NCBI RefSeq assembly: GCF_000276665.1
Contig: NW_004955429.1
Span: 3,478,586 to 3,542,585 of the forward strand
Reading direction: 5' to 3'
Origin: Chinchilla lanigera
Taxonomy: Eukaryota > Chordata > Mammalia > Rodentia > Chinchillidae
DNA: 64,000 bases
Below the pieces are notes generated by a model that saw nothing but the letters and a program-made list of their open reading frames with translations, searched no databases and was not told the origin of the DNA. The position numbers and the translations under genes are program-made. This document shows positions 34,840 to 46,507 of the stretch, piece after piece (within the stretch, counting starts at the first letter, position 1; each line of letters begins with the position of its first letter).

Positions 34840-35010
34840 ACTAGGCTGTTTGGCTTTGGGAGTCCCGAACCTCTCCCCCCACCTTTGTGTTTTCATCAAT
34901 AAAATCAGAATAATAATGATAGTTTGCAGCATTGCTTTCAAGATTAGATATATTAGATGTATATCAAAGTGACTGAATGCGTATAAGTGCTCAAGACATG
35001 GTAGTTGGAT
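34840..35010 (+). repeat. MIR SINE
   Basis: 'catcaataaaatcagaataa', 'taatgatagtttgcagcatt' and 'gtataagtgctcaagacatg' match the MIR 3' half. Confidence 0.6.
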
Positions 35011-35399
35011 TTATTTTATGGATACAATTGTTATTATTCTATTAGATATTGATAAATACCTTGAAGAAACAGTATATTTTATTTCCAGCATATGCTAGCA
35101 GTTGAGACTTGATAAAAGTTCATTTAATTAGTTCATTGTTAATTGAAGTAAAGAAAAATAAAAGTAGAATATATGATGCCTTCCTGTGCCAGGGTCAAAG
35201 ATGCATTTGTTTTAAAAATAAATTAATCAAAGTACCAATAAAAACTGTATTTAATATAACAAGTTAGGTTGACAATGATAACCCAACTATTACATCAAAA
35301 TTACTTAAACCATTGCTGCCTCCTCACTGTGATGTTGGTGATACTAATCTTTGCTGCTCCACTGGAGAAAGTTCTGATACAGGGGAAAGAAATTCCCAA

Positions 35400-36130
35400 C
35401 CTTCTAGATACCTGGGGTAAGTTCGTGTTTTCTAAAATTGAAGATTGAATTTTAGGGACAACGGAGGTTAAGAGCAGAATATATTTATTGAAGGAAAGGC
35501 TTCTGTGGGAGGAGGACCCAAGTGGTTTGCCGAGGAACTTGCCTTTTCTAGGAATTTTTATAGAGCAAATCCAGGACGTGAGGAGGCTCCAAGGTGGAAA
35601 ACATGGGAACTCACAAGGTGGGCGTGAGGTGGAACAAAGCTATGGTCAACCAATAAGATTACAAGCATAATTGCTCAGGGAAAATTGATTATATGGGAAG
35701 CCAGTCAGGTAGCAAGCCGAAAAGAATACACAACAGGGGCTTTTCCTGTAAGGGCTTGAGTTAGTGACTTCCAGGCTTTTTCAAGGTGATAGAGACCCAT
35801 TTAGAATATCAATCCCTGGGGCTGAGGATTTAGCTCAGCGGCACAGTGCCTGCCTGGCAAGCGCAAGGTCGTGAGTTTGATTCCGTGTACCGGAAAAACA
35901 ACAAAAACAGAATATCAATCTCTGATATTTATCTTTAGTGGGGTATGTGGGTGCATTTGTTTTATCTTTTGTCTTGAGGTGTGGCCCACAACTACAGGTG
36001 TCTGTCTCTCCCACAGTTGCAAGGTATCTCATCTTCTGCACTGGTTCCTTTGAAGGCCTGGCCCTGTCTGACTGCCTATAATATTTCTGTCTAATATTTC
36101 TGTCTACTCAGTTGCCTACAACAGTTCCAA
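35400..36130 (-). mobile_element. Possible retroviral-type LTR split by an ID SINE
   Basis: 'gagcagaatatatttattga' followed by GC-richer LTR-like text resembles the element at 14340-14765 in organisation (reversed AATAAA near the left end). An ID element is inserted at 35819-35908. The family is unknown and the ends unclear. Confidence 0.3.
35819..35908 (+). mobile_element. ID-type SINE
   Basis: GGGCTGAGGATTTAGCTCAG through 'gtgagtttgattccgtgtacc'. The 16-base TSD AGAATATCAATCCCTG (35803-35818) and AGAATATCAATCTCTG (35909-35924) has one mismatch. Confidence 0.95.
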
Positions 36131-36719
36131 AGAAAGAGTTGTGTGGGGCACAGCCTCATGTAATCCTGTTAGGAATGCCTTACCCCATATCCTTTATTTC
36201 CATATTCCAAATGTCTTGTCTTCGGCATTATTAAATACTATGGGAAATTGATTTAAAGAGTCACACAATTTAAGAGCTGCAGGAGATCTTAGCACTCACT
36301 TTATTTTGCAAGTGCCTGATATTTTAAAAAATCATAGCGAGGAGTGATTTTTGCAATGGAGTCAGAACTATTATTTTTCTAGTTAAAAAAAAACCTTTGA
36401 AGGGAACAATAAAAGAAGAATTAGACAAATAGTTCCATGAAAGCATTATGGACAACAGAACTTACCTCACAGTGCTGGTACTGAAAAATATAGCAAATAA
36501 AATATAAGGAGAATGAGTAAAACCAACAAATGAATTGCGAAATTAGACTAGTCGACTCTAAAAGTGGAAGAGGAAATATATTTCCATTTTTTCTCTTTAG
36601 AACATATGAGCGTCCTGATGTGAGGCAATGGGCACTAAGCCTTTTTTGGTAAATTGCCTTTTCCCCCCGCTAGCACTTTTAGTTCTAATCTTGCTGTCTT
36701 TCTTGTATTTGAAAACCAA

Positions 36720-37095
36720 ATCAATCGCTCGGTGCGTCACACGCTTAGATAAGCCCACGACCGGATAAGGTTCCCCAGTGCCGCACGCCTTCCTCCTTCC
36801 CCTGTTTAACCTTCCCTTTCCTAATCCTTTCCGATCTGAGTCTGCCGATTTTATGTTTCTAAGCAATTAATTTTCTGGCTGGGCCGCGCTAGCCACAGGT
36901 GGGGTGACTGATAGAGCACCGCTGCTTCCCATCTGCGAGCTACTGATAGCGGCCTTGGGGGAGGTCTGCGGGGATGGGGAGGGGCGGCCTCGGCTGCAGG
37001 GCGCTGATTGTCATTCCGGGGAGCGATGGATGCAACCCGGGCTCCCCTGTGAGGAGGTCTTAGGAGGTGAGGCGCCCACCGTGAGTGACGCCTGT
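36720..37095. promoter_or_regulatory. CpG-dense block, candidate promoter or enhancer
   Basis: I count about 25 CpG dinucleotides in roughly 375 bases, whereas most of the window is strongly CpG depleted. G+C is well above the surroundings. No TATA box is evident. It includes 'gggccgcgctagccacaggt', with an E-box (CAGGTG) at its end, and the GC box-like GGGGAGGGGCGG. Candidate splice donors (GAG|GTGAGG with GT at 37067, and ACC|GTGAGT with GT at 37081) follow. It could be a gene's CpG-island first exon, an orphan island or a developmental enhancer. I do not recognise the small frames on either strand (36904-37194 plus, 36597-36866 minus). Confidence 0.6.
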
Positions 37096-37099
37096 TCTA

Positions 37100-39500
37100 A
37101 AGACCATGGCACTTTCTTGCAGGGTGGAGAGAAGGAAGGAGTGGGCAGGGAAAGAGAGAATTTTGTAATAGTGCAAGCTGGAAAGAGAACTTGAGATTCC
37201 TGCCTAGACTGTGCTTGGCTTCACACTATCAAAGACAGACAAGGAAGGAGGGCTGATCGTAATGATTAAAATGTAGTTGTGATACATATAAACACAGGGT
37301 ACAGAAGTGATAGGGCTCACGTCCTTCCTCTGCAGAATGCTAGTGAGGGGCATTTTAAGAGGAAAGTGTGAAGGCACTCTGTAGGCAGGAGGGAATAAAA
37401 TTAAAGTGTAAAAAGGTTTTTCATAGGATCTAGATGAGCAGAACAAAGGTCTTCAAGTCAGAAAGATTTTAAACATGACCTTAGATTGTAGCAAAGAGTT
37501 CAGATTTAGTGAATGGTTGAGGTGGCAATATTTGGAAGAAATATCTGAAGCCTTATAAAGAAAGAAGTTTGTTCCTTCCTTGCCTTGTTATTTACTTTAT
37601 TGTCATCTGAATGGACCTGCCAGGAAAAGCAGTGATGCCTAAGGTCAGTTCTTCTACTTTGATGAATCAAGTGGAATTTTGAAAAGCAATCTAATGTATT
37701 AGTTGGATTTTCCTGTTTCTCCCCTTACCCCTTGTCTTTCAAAACTCAACTCATGAAATTCCCTTACACAAGCCAAGCACAACCAGTTCTATTAAAACCA
37801 AGCTTGCAGTAAACCATGGACACCTAACCCAAGCCCCATCACTCAGATCCAGAGAGATCCATCCAGCCTCCTTGTCCCTTGGTGCTTTTCTGCCTACTCG
37901 GAAAGAAGACAATCTATATGGAGATTGGAGAATCCCTAATGGTTAAGGAGTTTAAATGCACATTTGCTAATAATCATATAAAATGACTTATTAACCCCCT
38001 TTGAAGCTGATGGATGGTGAATCTACTTCAATAAACATGTTTTTCTCTACACTTAGAATTAACATCATCTACTGGAAAGAAGCAGAGGTAATATAAACTT
38101 AATAAACAATTATCTCTCTGTCTAAACAGTGTGGACACTAATAGTCTTTAAGTGGCTACAAACAGATTCAGTGTTCAGTCAGCCACATGCGTACCAGGGA
38201 GTGGGATGGTGGGGCAGGTATTTGGGGTAATACGGCACTAAATAACTAAGTTTTACCCTGGATTATGTGTGTGATAGACACATGTTTTCAGGGCCGTGAT
38301 AACAGACAAGACTCAGATGTATGGGGATATTGCTTTATCTTCATAACTCAATTAGGTTTGTTTATTCTCTGTGTCTAATTCCACACTTAGCACAAAAATC
38401 TAATTTAATAATTTCTGAGATTTTCATTTCCCTGTCCAGTTGGACAACTCCTCTGTCCATCTATCCATGCATTTCATTTTGTTCTCTATTCTACATTCCA
38501 ATGCAAAGTCTAAGTCCGCAATTCTGAATCAGTCGGATGAAAGTTTCTTACCCCTTCTCCACCCTTGCTTGGGGGAAAGCCACCAACTCTGTGATAATTT
38601 GTTTTAGCAGCTATAGCTAAAACAATGGATAGCAATTGAGAGTTCTCTTCTGTGTTTCTGTTTACAATTTTATAAAACTGAATCAAATAATGAAAAGGAA
38701 AAAAATGAAACTAAGATTTTGTTCTGTAGAAAAATAAGCAGTGATGCTGATGGCCCAGTTCGACTCCCTGACTCCAGCCTTGGGGCCACAGAGAGAGCAA
38801 GGGAAACATTCTAAGCCTCAGTCTGACTTCATGACTCCGTCCAGTGCTGAGCGGTCACTGCCTAGAGGAGCCTCTGCCTCTTCCCACAGGAAATTCTCTA
38901 GTGGCAGGCTGAGGTGGCATCACCAGTCCTACCCAAACCAGCTGGGAAGCCACAGTCTCCAGTTCTCAAACATCAAGCTTAGACTTAGATATTTATTCAA
39001 AACAAGAAAAAAAAAATAAAACCCTTCATTTATGTCCTGACTCTGCCCGTGTGCCAGCTTCTTCAGCACGGTTTGTTTGCATGCCATCATCTGCCCAGGC
39101 AGCACATTGAGCCTGTGCTCTTGTTCCACTCCCATAGCTTTGCTTTAATGTGGGCAGCTTCTGAGGGCCCCAGGCAGTGCGTCCGGTGGCAGCCCTGCAG
39201 CAAGCTTATCGCCTTCTGATATGAACATGTACTGTGTTCAAAGGCATGCGGTGACTCATACGATTACTTGCCATGCAACTGTATAAAAACGTAGCTTTAA
39301 ATTATATCTCTAAACAGAACTGCCTGAGTTTTTCATTTCAATTATGTTATTGGAATTTAGATGGTAAAGCATATGCATTAGAATATACTTTACGCTAATG
39401 TGAATGCCTATGAATACATTTTATGATAGGATGAGTGCTCCTACTATAAATCCTTAACAGGCTAGGTTAACAAACCACACATTCTGATGTAAGGAGAAGG
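37100..39500. other. Repeat-poor unique sequence beside the CpG block
   Basis: No transposable element recognised in about 2.4 kb. A strong acceptor-like sequence (GCCTCTTCCCACAG, AG at 38888-38889) is followed by AATAAA at 39015-39020. AT-rich, complex text near 39300-39460 includes 'tatgcattag', an octamer-like motif. Confidence 0.45.
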
Positions 39501-39505
39501 GCTCT

Positions 39506-39619
39506 GGGGGCTGGGGATTTAGCTCAGCAGCACAGCACCTGCCTGGCAAGCACAAGGTAGTGAGTTTGATTCCCGGTACTGGAAAAAAAACAAACAAAAA
39601 AAAAAAACAAAAAAAAAGA
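39506..39619 (+). mobile_element. ID-type SINE
   Basis: GGGGGCTGGGGATTTAGCTC through 'gtttgattcccggtactgg', with a long AAAC/A tail. Perfect 12-base TSD GAGAAGGGCTCT at 39494-39505 and 39620-39631. Confidence 0.96.
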
Positions 39620-40530
39620 GAGAAGGGCTCTTTTTTGCACCACTGACCTGAGTGAGGACATGCCCCTGATGGGCAGCTAAATTTAGGATGTGTCCTCAGA
39701 GGTTCATGTGCCTGAAGATTGGTTCTCTGTGTGGTGGTGCCCAGGTGGTAGAACTTTTAAGAGTTGCAGCTCAGTACAAGGTAGTTAGGTCACGGACTAC
39801 CGTGCTTGGAAGAGATTAATGTAGTTTTCCCAGCACAAAGCACATTCCTGCGAGAATGTGTTGTTATAAGGGAGCTTGGCGTCTCCCCTGAATCTTAGGT
39901 TCCCTGTCTTTCCCGGTGATCTCTCCCTCTCACATTTCCCAGTTCTGGAGACTGGGAAGTCAAGATCAAGGTGTTGCCAATCTGGTTCCAGTAAGGACCT
40001 ACTTCCTCGTATGTTGATGACTGCATCTGCCTTTGCAGGGGAAAGAGCACACTTTCTTGTCTCTTTATAAGGATACTAATCACACTTGTGTGGGCTTTGC
40101 TCTTAAGACCCAGCCATCTCTCCAAGCCCCAACTCTAATACTATCAACCAGGAGTTTGGATTTTGAATTGGAATTTTGGAAGGATTCAAACAGCCATTGA
40201 GTGACTGACTGACCAGCTGACTGACTAAAGAAATGTATAAATAAATGCTGCTCAAGCTTTGCATTTCTCAAGTCCCTCTCATGCCCCTTTCTACGTATTG
40301 TTCTTCTCTTTGCTTCCTGAGTTCCAGCACTGTAGTCTGTCCTGATTGGCGGGCCTTGAAGTTTTAAACCCTTAGAGTCTGTTGGTTTTCACGGTCAAGC
40401 TTCCATCCATAATTTTATCCAGCAGTGTCTCAGTTAAGTTCACAAAGATGACCAGAGCTGTGTGTGTTGAAATAATAATTATCAGGTGAGTGTAGCTGTT
40501 TTCTTTTCCTTTCTTAAATCTTCTTTAATT

Positions 40531-40625
40531 TTTTTTTTTTTTTTTCTTCTGGTACCAGGAATTGAACTCACGACATTGCACTTGCCAGGCAGGTGCTTTG
40601 CTGCTGAGCTAAATCCCCAGCCCCC
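40531..40625 (-). mobile_element. ID-type SINE, first of an adjacent pair
   Basis: Poly(T), 'tggtaccaggaattgaactc', 'cttgccaggcaggtgctttg', 'gctaaatccccagccccc'. Flanked by 'aatcttcttt' on both sides. Confidence 0.93.
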
Positions 40626-40635
40626 AATCTTCTTT

Positions 40636-40739
40636 TTTTTTGTTTTTGTTTTTGTTTTTCTTCCGGTACCAGGAATCGAACTCACGACCTTGCACTTGCC
40701 AGGCAGGCGCTGTGCTGCTGAGCTAAATCCCCAGCCCCC
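40636..40739 (-). mobile_element. ID-type SINE, second of an adjacent pair
   Basis: (GTTTTT)n tail, 'cggtaccaggaatcgaactc', 'cttgccaggcaggcgctgtg', 'gctaaatccccagccccc'. Followed by ATCTTCTTTAATTT (40740-40753), which repeats the pre-insertion site at about 40519-40532. Confidence 0.93.
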
Positions 40740-40754
40740 ATCTTCTTTAATTTA

Positions 40755-41825
40755 ATAACTTAATAACTGATCATTTTCTCCCCATATCCCTGTCAAGTTC
40801 AAGATTTGTCATATCATTAGTCCCATTGCTGGTTGTACTTACCCAGTTCACAAGCCAATCCTGGCCCACTCTGCTATGGTTAAGCAATGGCAAGGTTGTC
40901 TGGGAGTGGGACTAAGGAGAGCTCACTGCCCAGTCTACTTCTTCTGGAGGTGTGCGGTAAAGTGGGCAGGAGCTGGCGTGTTACACTGACCCGTGAGCCT
41001 GGACTGTGCGCATTTTCCCCACACTGAGTTCAGACTGCACTGATACACTGCTAGTTTGAAATTGCCTGTGGTGAAAGTATTTATTCCATAAAAATTGGCA
41101 AATACTGCTTATCATGGTTTATACTGTTTTCCTTTCTCCTGGACTGTATTGTCAAATATTTACCAGCATGGCCCTGGATGCACAGAAATACAAACTACCG
41201 AAATGGCTTTTTGTGAAATACCCTTAAATGCACACTTTCCAAAATACAGAAAGGAAGATGGTGTTGGGTTGTTTATGGTGTGTAAGGAAATGCAAGGTTG
41301 AATCCAGATACACTAGTGCCCAAATGCCCACTAGCCTGTCCTCAATTCCAGGCACAAGTAAAAAGAAAGTGCTTCTTTGATCAACTGAGAAAAATCTCTA
41401 AGACTGAACAACTTAAAAGTGAACTGGCTTATGGAAGACACAGTAATGGCGAGATTTCTGTCTGGATAAATGACAGCATGAAAGATATTAAAGTAAGATC
41501 AATTAGCAAATATCTATTAAAGATTTTTACTGGCATCTTAAAAGGTACAAAGGAATGCAAGAGATAGTGTGCGTCACTGCAACAACCTTGGATTCAAGAG
41601 CGATAACAAATGTAAAAGTGTATCAACTAGTTCTGTTGGTGGCTTTGTACTAACTTACCACTTGCCCCTGGCTACACATGAACCTCATTTTATTCATCTG
41701 TGGAAGAAGACTTCTGCTCTCTGAGATTACACTCGAGGTATAATTTAGTTTAACTATGAAAAATTAATAGGTTGCAAATACAAAAGAAATCATTATGATT
41801 GCAATTCTTTTTGTATTTGTGTAAG
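40755..41825. other. Unique sequence, no feature recognised
   Basis: Small plus-strand frames at 41095-41301 and 41298-41567 overlap by four bases but show no motif or exon context. Confidence 0.4.
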
Positions 41826-41828
41826 TTC

Positions 41829-41882
41829 CTTTCTCTCTAGATTGTTAACTTCTTTCTTTCTCTCTAGATTGTTAACTTCTTT
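41829..41882. repeat. 27-base tandem duplication
   Basis: The segment beginning CTTTCTCTCTAGATTGTTAA occurs at 41829 and again at 41856, essentially without change, so it is recent. An L2 3'-like stretch ('gggtatacagtgaatgtctg') follows at about 41925-41980. Confidence 0.9.
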
Positions 41883-42059
41883 CAAACACAATATGTTTTT
41901 TGTCTTGATTTTCCCATTGTTGTACACATATTGGGTATACAGTGAATGTCTGTTGAATGAATATATGAATAATGAATACTCTATAGTAAATCAGAGAATA
42001 AGTATACCACAAATTAGGTACAGGCTCATGGAGAAAGTGATGTATCCTATTGCACTTTT

Positions 42060-42310
42060 CTATCTAATATTTTTTTTATTTTAAAAAATAAAAAAGGAAA
42101 ACATATTAACAAACAGACAGCCATTTACAAAATAGCATAAGAACAATACAAACAAAACAGAGTTACAGACAAACTTGTAGGAAATTAATCATGGTTGTTG
42201 TATTGCTTATTGATATCTTCAAAGTGGTTTCTCAGGAAAACAAATAGAGACATGCAAGATTGATCAAATAAGTAATCATTAACTGTTCCTTTCTGGAGAA
42301 CAATACAAGA
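42060..42310 (+). repeat. Unidentified dispersed repeat, copy C
   Basis: 'acaatacaaacaaaacagag', 'catggttgttgtattgctta' and 'atatcttcaaagtggtttct' parallel copies A (5905) and B (7050), with greater divergence. It extends further right than the others. Confidence 0.5.
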
Positions 42311-42314
42311 CAGT

Positions 42315-43550
42315 AGTACAACTATGTTAGCTATCCTGTATATACACACATAATTTCCCCTTCTTTTCCTTCTCATTTTCTATTTAATTTTGATAGGAAC
42401 CTCACTGGCATAAAAATGTGTGCTTGATTCTGGTGAAAGTTAGAGACAAGTTGCTGGAAAAAGATGTTCTTTCATGAACTTTCTTTGTACCATAAAAATA
42501 TCATTTTTTGAAATGCCTGAATCCACTTTGTTTTATCAGATAATTAGTACTCTAGTTTTAACTGTAAAGATCTTGCAGTATTTAGAGGCAAAGGTTCTGC
42601 ACATCAGTATAGGATCTAAGCATGTATCTGCAGTGATATCTTTATGGCTCTAAGAGGTTGTACAGAATCTGTGCTGGGCCTAGGGTGTTTTGCTTGCCTA
42701 AATACACCACTGCTATCAAGTTGTTATCTTTCTCCTCTTTAGTATTTCAGGGCAAAAATCTAATGGAGTGTTTTCATTCAGTTTCATTGAACTGATTTAA
42801 CTGGTTCTAACTACCGAGGAAGTATTTCATCACTAGAGCAGCAGAGATGCTTTTTTGCATCACAAATGTATGCTGCATTTATCTTGCTTTATAACGTGGC
42901 ATGTACATCTGCTCTACTTTGCTGTGAGAGTAAACAGTTAAATGTATGACAGCTTATTTTACCTCCCAGGATTAGGGACAAAACCAGTCATTTATCCTCA
43001 AAAGCTCCCATGAGGCATGCAGAGGGGTGTGCAGCTTTTAAATACATTTGTGTAGCAAAGTGCACAGTCATTTTAACTCTAGTGACATATGTGGAGAATT
43101 ATTCACTTCCTATCTGTCGACCCCTACCTTTGGATTTCGTATTTGTTTTTAGTTCATGACAGTTATGTGCAGGCTGACTCAATGCTGCCCTCAAGTGCTA
43201 TCTCAAAATATGAGCTCTGGAAGAGAAGAAAAGCCAAGACAAAGAGCTACCAATCATCAGGATGCAAGCATATTACCAAAATCCATTGCATGTTTTGAAT
43301 TCTTTCTGTTGCTATTTAAAAGAGAACATATTATGAAATAAAATCAAGTCAATAAATGTTGTTGGAGAACTTGTGTTCTGTGCAGCAAATACAAAGGAAA
43401 ACTCTTCAAGCTTTGAAGGCTCTTAAAGTAGACAAGAACAGATTACAGGTTAAATAAAAGACAATTAATAGATATCCCCAGAAGGTAGTAGATGAACTCT
43501 TCAAAGAAAGATAATGTAATTTTGGTAGCTGACACTGATAAAATACAATA
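42315..43550. other. Unique sequence, no feature recognised
   Basis: No named repeat. Two overlapping small plus frames (43089-43298 and 43156-43341) are unconvincing. Confidence 0.4.
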
Positions 43551-43554
43551 TGGA

Positions 43555-43720
43555 ATACCATTTTCCAGGCATTGTGCTAAATCCTTTAGACTGACTGTTG
43601 AATTCAAACTGCCCAGTAACCCTGTGAGGTAGGGAACAGTGCTTTTTTTCTTCCTACCTGAAGGAAACTGAGACTTTTATTTCAGAGCAAGGTCACCCAG
43701 CTAGGATGTGGCTAAGCTTG
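43555..43720 (-). repeat. MIR SINE
   Basis: 'ccaggcattgtgctaaatcc', 'aaccctgtgaggtagggaac', 'gcaaggtcacccagctagga': clear reverse MIR. Confidence 0.8.
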
Positions 43721-43747
43721 GCCTCAGCATGTCTCCCTAACCCTAAA

Positions 43748-43957
43748 GACTTTGCTTTTATTTGAGACTTTACAGCCACAGAATACTTAGGGAAGGGAGC
43801 TGTCAGCAGAGTAGAATGGCCCCAGGAGTTTCCTAAGGATGTGGGATTTGATGACTTTGCTTTTATTTGAGACTTTACAGCCACAGGATACTTAGAGAAG
43901 GGAGCTGTCAGCAGAGTAGAATGGCCCCAGGAGTTTCCTAAGGATGTGGGATTTGAT
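43748..43957. repeat. 105-base tandem duplication, two copies
   Basis: A unit beginning GACTTTGCTTTTATTTGAGA lies at 43748-43852 and again at 43853-43957, with only about two mismatches (for example cagaatacttag/caggatacttag and ggaaggg/agaaggg). It gives a minus-strand frame with an internal protein repeat, which is not evidence of coding. Confidence 0.95.
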
Positions 43958-43958
43958 G

Positions 43959-44055
43959 TTGTTTTTTTTTTTTTTTTTTTTGTGGTACCGGGGATCAAAC
44001 TCACGACCTTGCGCTTGCCAGGCAGGTGCTTATGCCACGCTATATCCCCAGCCCA
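43959..44055 (-). mobile_element. ID-type SINE
   Basis: Poly(T), 'tggtaccggggatcaaactc', 'cttgcgcttgccaggcaggt', 'gctatatccccagccc'. The 12-base TSD TGGGATTTGATG is at 43947-43958 and 44056-44067. It landed at the right edge of the 105-base tandem duplication. Confidence 0.95.
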
Positions 44056-44204
44056 TGGGATTTGATGGTCTTAAACCCCACATAACTCTTGGAAATTGTT
44101 GAAAACTATAAAGTGAGGAGTCAGCAAGGCAAGAACTTCCAAAGTGAAGCAAGTTGTACCATCATTTGGTCTGGTCAAAGGAGCAAGAGAGCTGTAATCC
44201 ATCC

Positions 44205-44335
44205 TATTTCTGAGCCTGTGTTTGAATCCCAGTTCTGCAACTTACTAATACGTCAGTTGGACAAAGTCACAAGCCCAGATTCCTCTCCTATAAAATGAGG
44301 ATATAAAATACTCTTGCTGTGTATCAGACATTTAT
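44205..44335 (+). repeat. MIR SINE
   Basis: 'gtttgaatcccagttctgca', 'aagtcacaagcccagattcc' and 'tcctataaaatgaggatata' match forward MIR. Confidence 0.72.
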
Positions 44336-44339
44336 GAGA

Positions 44340-45940
44340 AATGTTTTGTCTATGGTAGGGGAATTAACATCTCAGTTCCCTTCTTTTTCCTTATGGAAGA
44401 CAAGAAGACAAAGGTAAACAGTTTTGCAAACAGAAGATCAAGGCCTTGAAAGAGGTTTGATTTCAGGACACGGAATCTGAGAGATTTTATAACATATACA
44501 GGCTACCCGAGATGTCACAATTGTACACAGCATGCAAATTATACTTCCAAGTATACGGAATATATCAGTTGCCTTCTGTAAGTATTTCTGATCTATTTCC
44601 TCCAACTCAGGGGATGTAGCTAAGAAAAACATAGATGAGTACAAGATATAAAAAGTAAGATTGCCGAAGTCCTGCTAAACTGTTTCTTGCCATATATAAG
44701 ATTAGGCCATATCTGGGGAAACGCAGATGATCACTTTGTTCTGTTCTGCTCAAAAATTTCCTAAGCCACTGTTGATTTACCAGAGTCCTGTAGACCATGG
44801 GCCTTACTTGATATCACGGCAAATTTCTTTTGGCTTAGAAAGCACATTGTCAGTACTACACAATTTTAGCACTTTTGGAATTACTGTGGCTATGTGTGCA
44901 GCGATATCCTGCTGACCTTAAATAGTTACTTTGCCTTTGTAAGTCCCCAACTCAGGACTGAGCTGTGACTCAGGCTGTGCCTGCATGGGGCGATGGAAAT
45001 GAACCTCAGCAGTTCAGTCATCTGCTCTTGACTTCGTGGGGCTGTTTCTGCCCCAGTGAAACTTCTGTTTTGCTGGAAATTGCAGCAACCAATGGACCCA
45101 GCTTCACTCCAGTGTAATTTGCTTGAATTTGCGCAGTCTATAACTTCCCCCATTAAAATAAGTTTTTATTTTGAAATACAACCCAATTAACCTTTATTTG
45201 CTTTCTAGCTGAAATAGTAGCCATTTAGATCTTTGTACCATAGGCAATCAATTCACAGGATTCATGCCTTTTCATCAGCGGATGGTCTACTCAAGGAGCA
45301 CTTTTTGCATGTGTGAAATTTTTTAAAGGAAAAAGAAGGGGGAAAAGGAGAAAGTAGAGGTTGAGGGAAAACTTTCTGTTTTCTGTTATACTCTCATCCT
45401 GAAGGAAGATGCAATTTTGGTAGTCACTAGTGTATTTAGAATTCCCTGTGGAACTGGTGAAAGTTGGTGGAAGATTTCCAGTCTGCTTTTCTCTCCCTTG
45501 AGGGCTCATTTCTCTTCTTACTTAGAGTATATCCCGTGGCCCACCTCTGTAACTCCTTGCATCTATCACAAAATCCCTTTCCCATTTGCCCCATCACGAC
45601 ACACTTGGCAAAACAGAGAACACATGTGGAGAGGTGGGTTCAGCCCCCTTCTCTGCCTGGTCCAGCTGAATATGGTCAGAAAGAAGTACAGCCACCCCAG
45701 CTGTGTGCTTGTGAGTTTGTGAACCCAAACTCCAAGCAGTCTCAGAATTGTCCCCCAACACTGTTCACTCACAGAAGCCTCTTCTCTCTTCTAAGTCTTC
45801 TCCTTCCTCCTCTTCACTCTTGGCTGCATCCTTTTATTTTCCTGAGTGGACGGAAGTGACCAGAATAATTCCACTTTTTCTTGCCTTTAAACACACCATT
45901 CTGTCGCACCTCTGCCCATGTCTCTGCCTTCCCTCCTGTG
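44340..45940. other. Mostly unique sequence
   Basis: Several overlapping frames (largest 131 codons at 45464-45859 plus) in C/T-rich sequence show no domain that I recognise. This part and 45950-46850 around the MaLR LTR have faint LINE-like (L2/CR1) flavour but I cannot place them. Confidence 0.35.
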
Positions 45941-46155
45941 ACAGTGAGTAAGCGAACCGATGTTCTCTATGGACAGTTCTTCCTACTGCACACTGGATCT
46001 CATCTCTCCCCTCAGTGATGATGCTCCTACTAAGAAATTCAACACAGCCTCCTGTTGCCTCACTTCCCTTTTAAACTCATGTACCATCTCTTTGTTTTCT
46101 TTCCTGGTAAAATTTTCTAAGAGATTTATTTCTGTTAGCTCTTAACACTTCCCCC

Positions 46156-46507
46156 TGCTGCGGTTTGAATACTGGTTTGGGGAGGTTCGTGATTGACAGT
46201 GTGGTCCACACAATGGTGCTATTGGGAGCTGGTGGGACCTCTAAGTGGTGGAGCCCAGAAGGAAGCTGAATCATGGGAGCCCCAAAGTCCTTTTGCCTTC
46301 TCTCTCTGCTGCGTGGCTTGAGATGTGTTTGTTCCTACGTATGCTTCGACCGTGATGTACCAGCATCTGCTGCCCTTATAACAGCAATGAGTCAATATAA
46401 GCACCATGCATTTGGACATCCTAAACTGTGAGCTAAATAGACCTTTTCTCTTTATAGCTTAGTCGTCTTAGATATTTCATCTGAGTGATGCAAAGCTGAC
46501 TAATGCA
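46156..46507 (+). mobile_element. ERVL-MaLR solo LTR
   Basis: Starts TGCTGCGGTTTGAATACT and ends 'gactaatGCA'. It contains 'gaatcatgggagccccaaag' and 'actgtgagctaaatagacct', where the usual AATAAA is AATAGA. Confidence 0.82.

Noticed and set aside
40486..40755. 89-codon frame with an internal protein repeat
   Set aside because: The repeat is simply two adjacent ID SINEs read in one frame.
43693..44004. 103-codon minus frame with a duplicated peptide
   Set aside because: Produced by the 105-base DNA tandem duplication plus SINE tail. No coding evidence.
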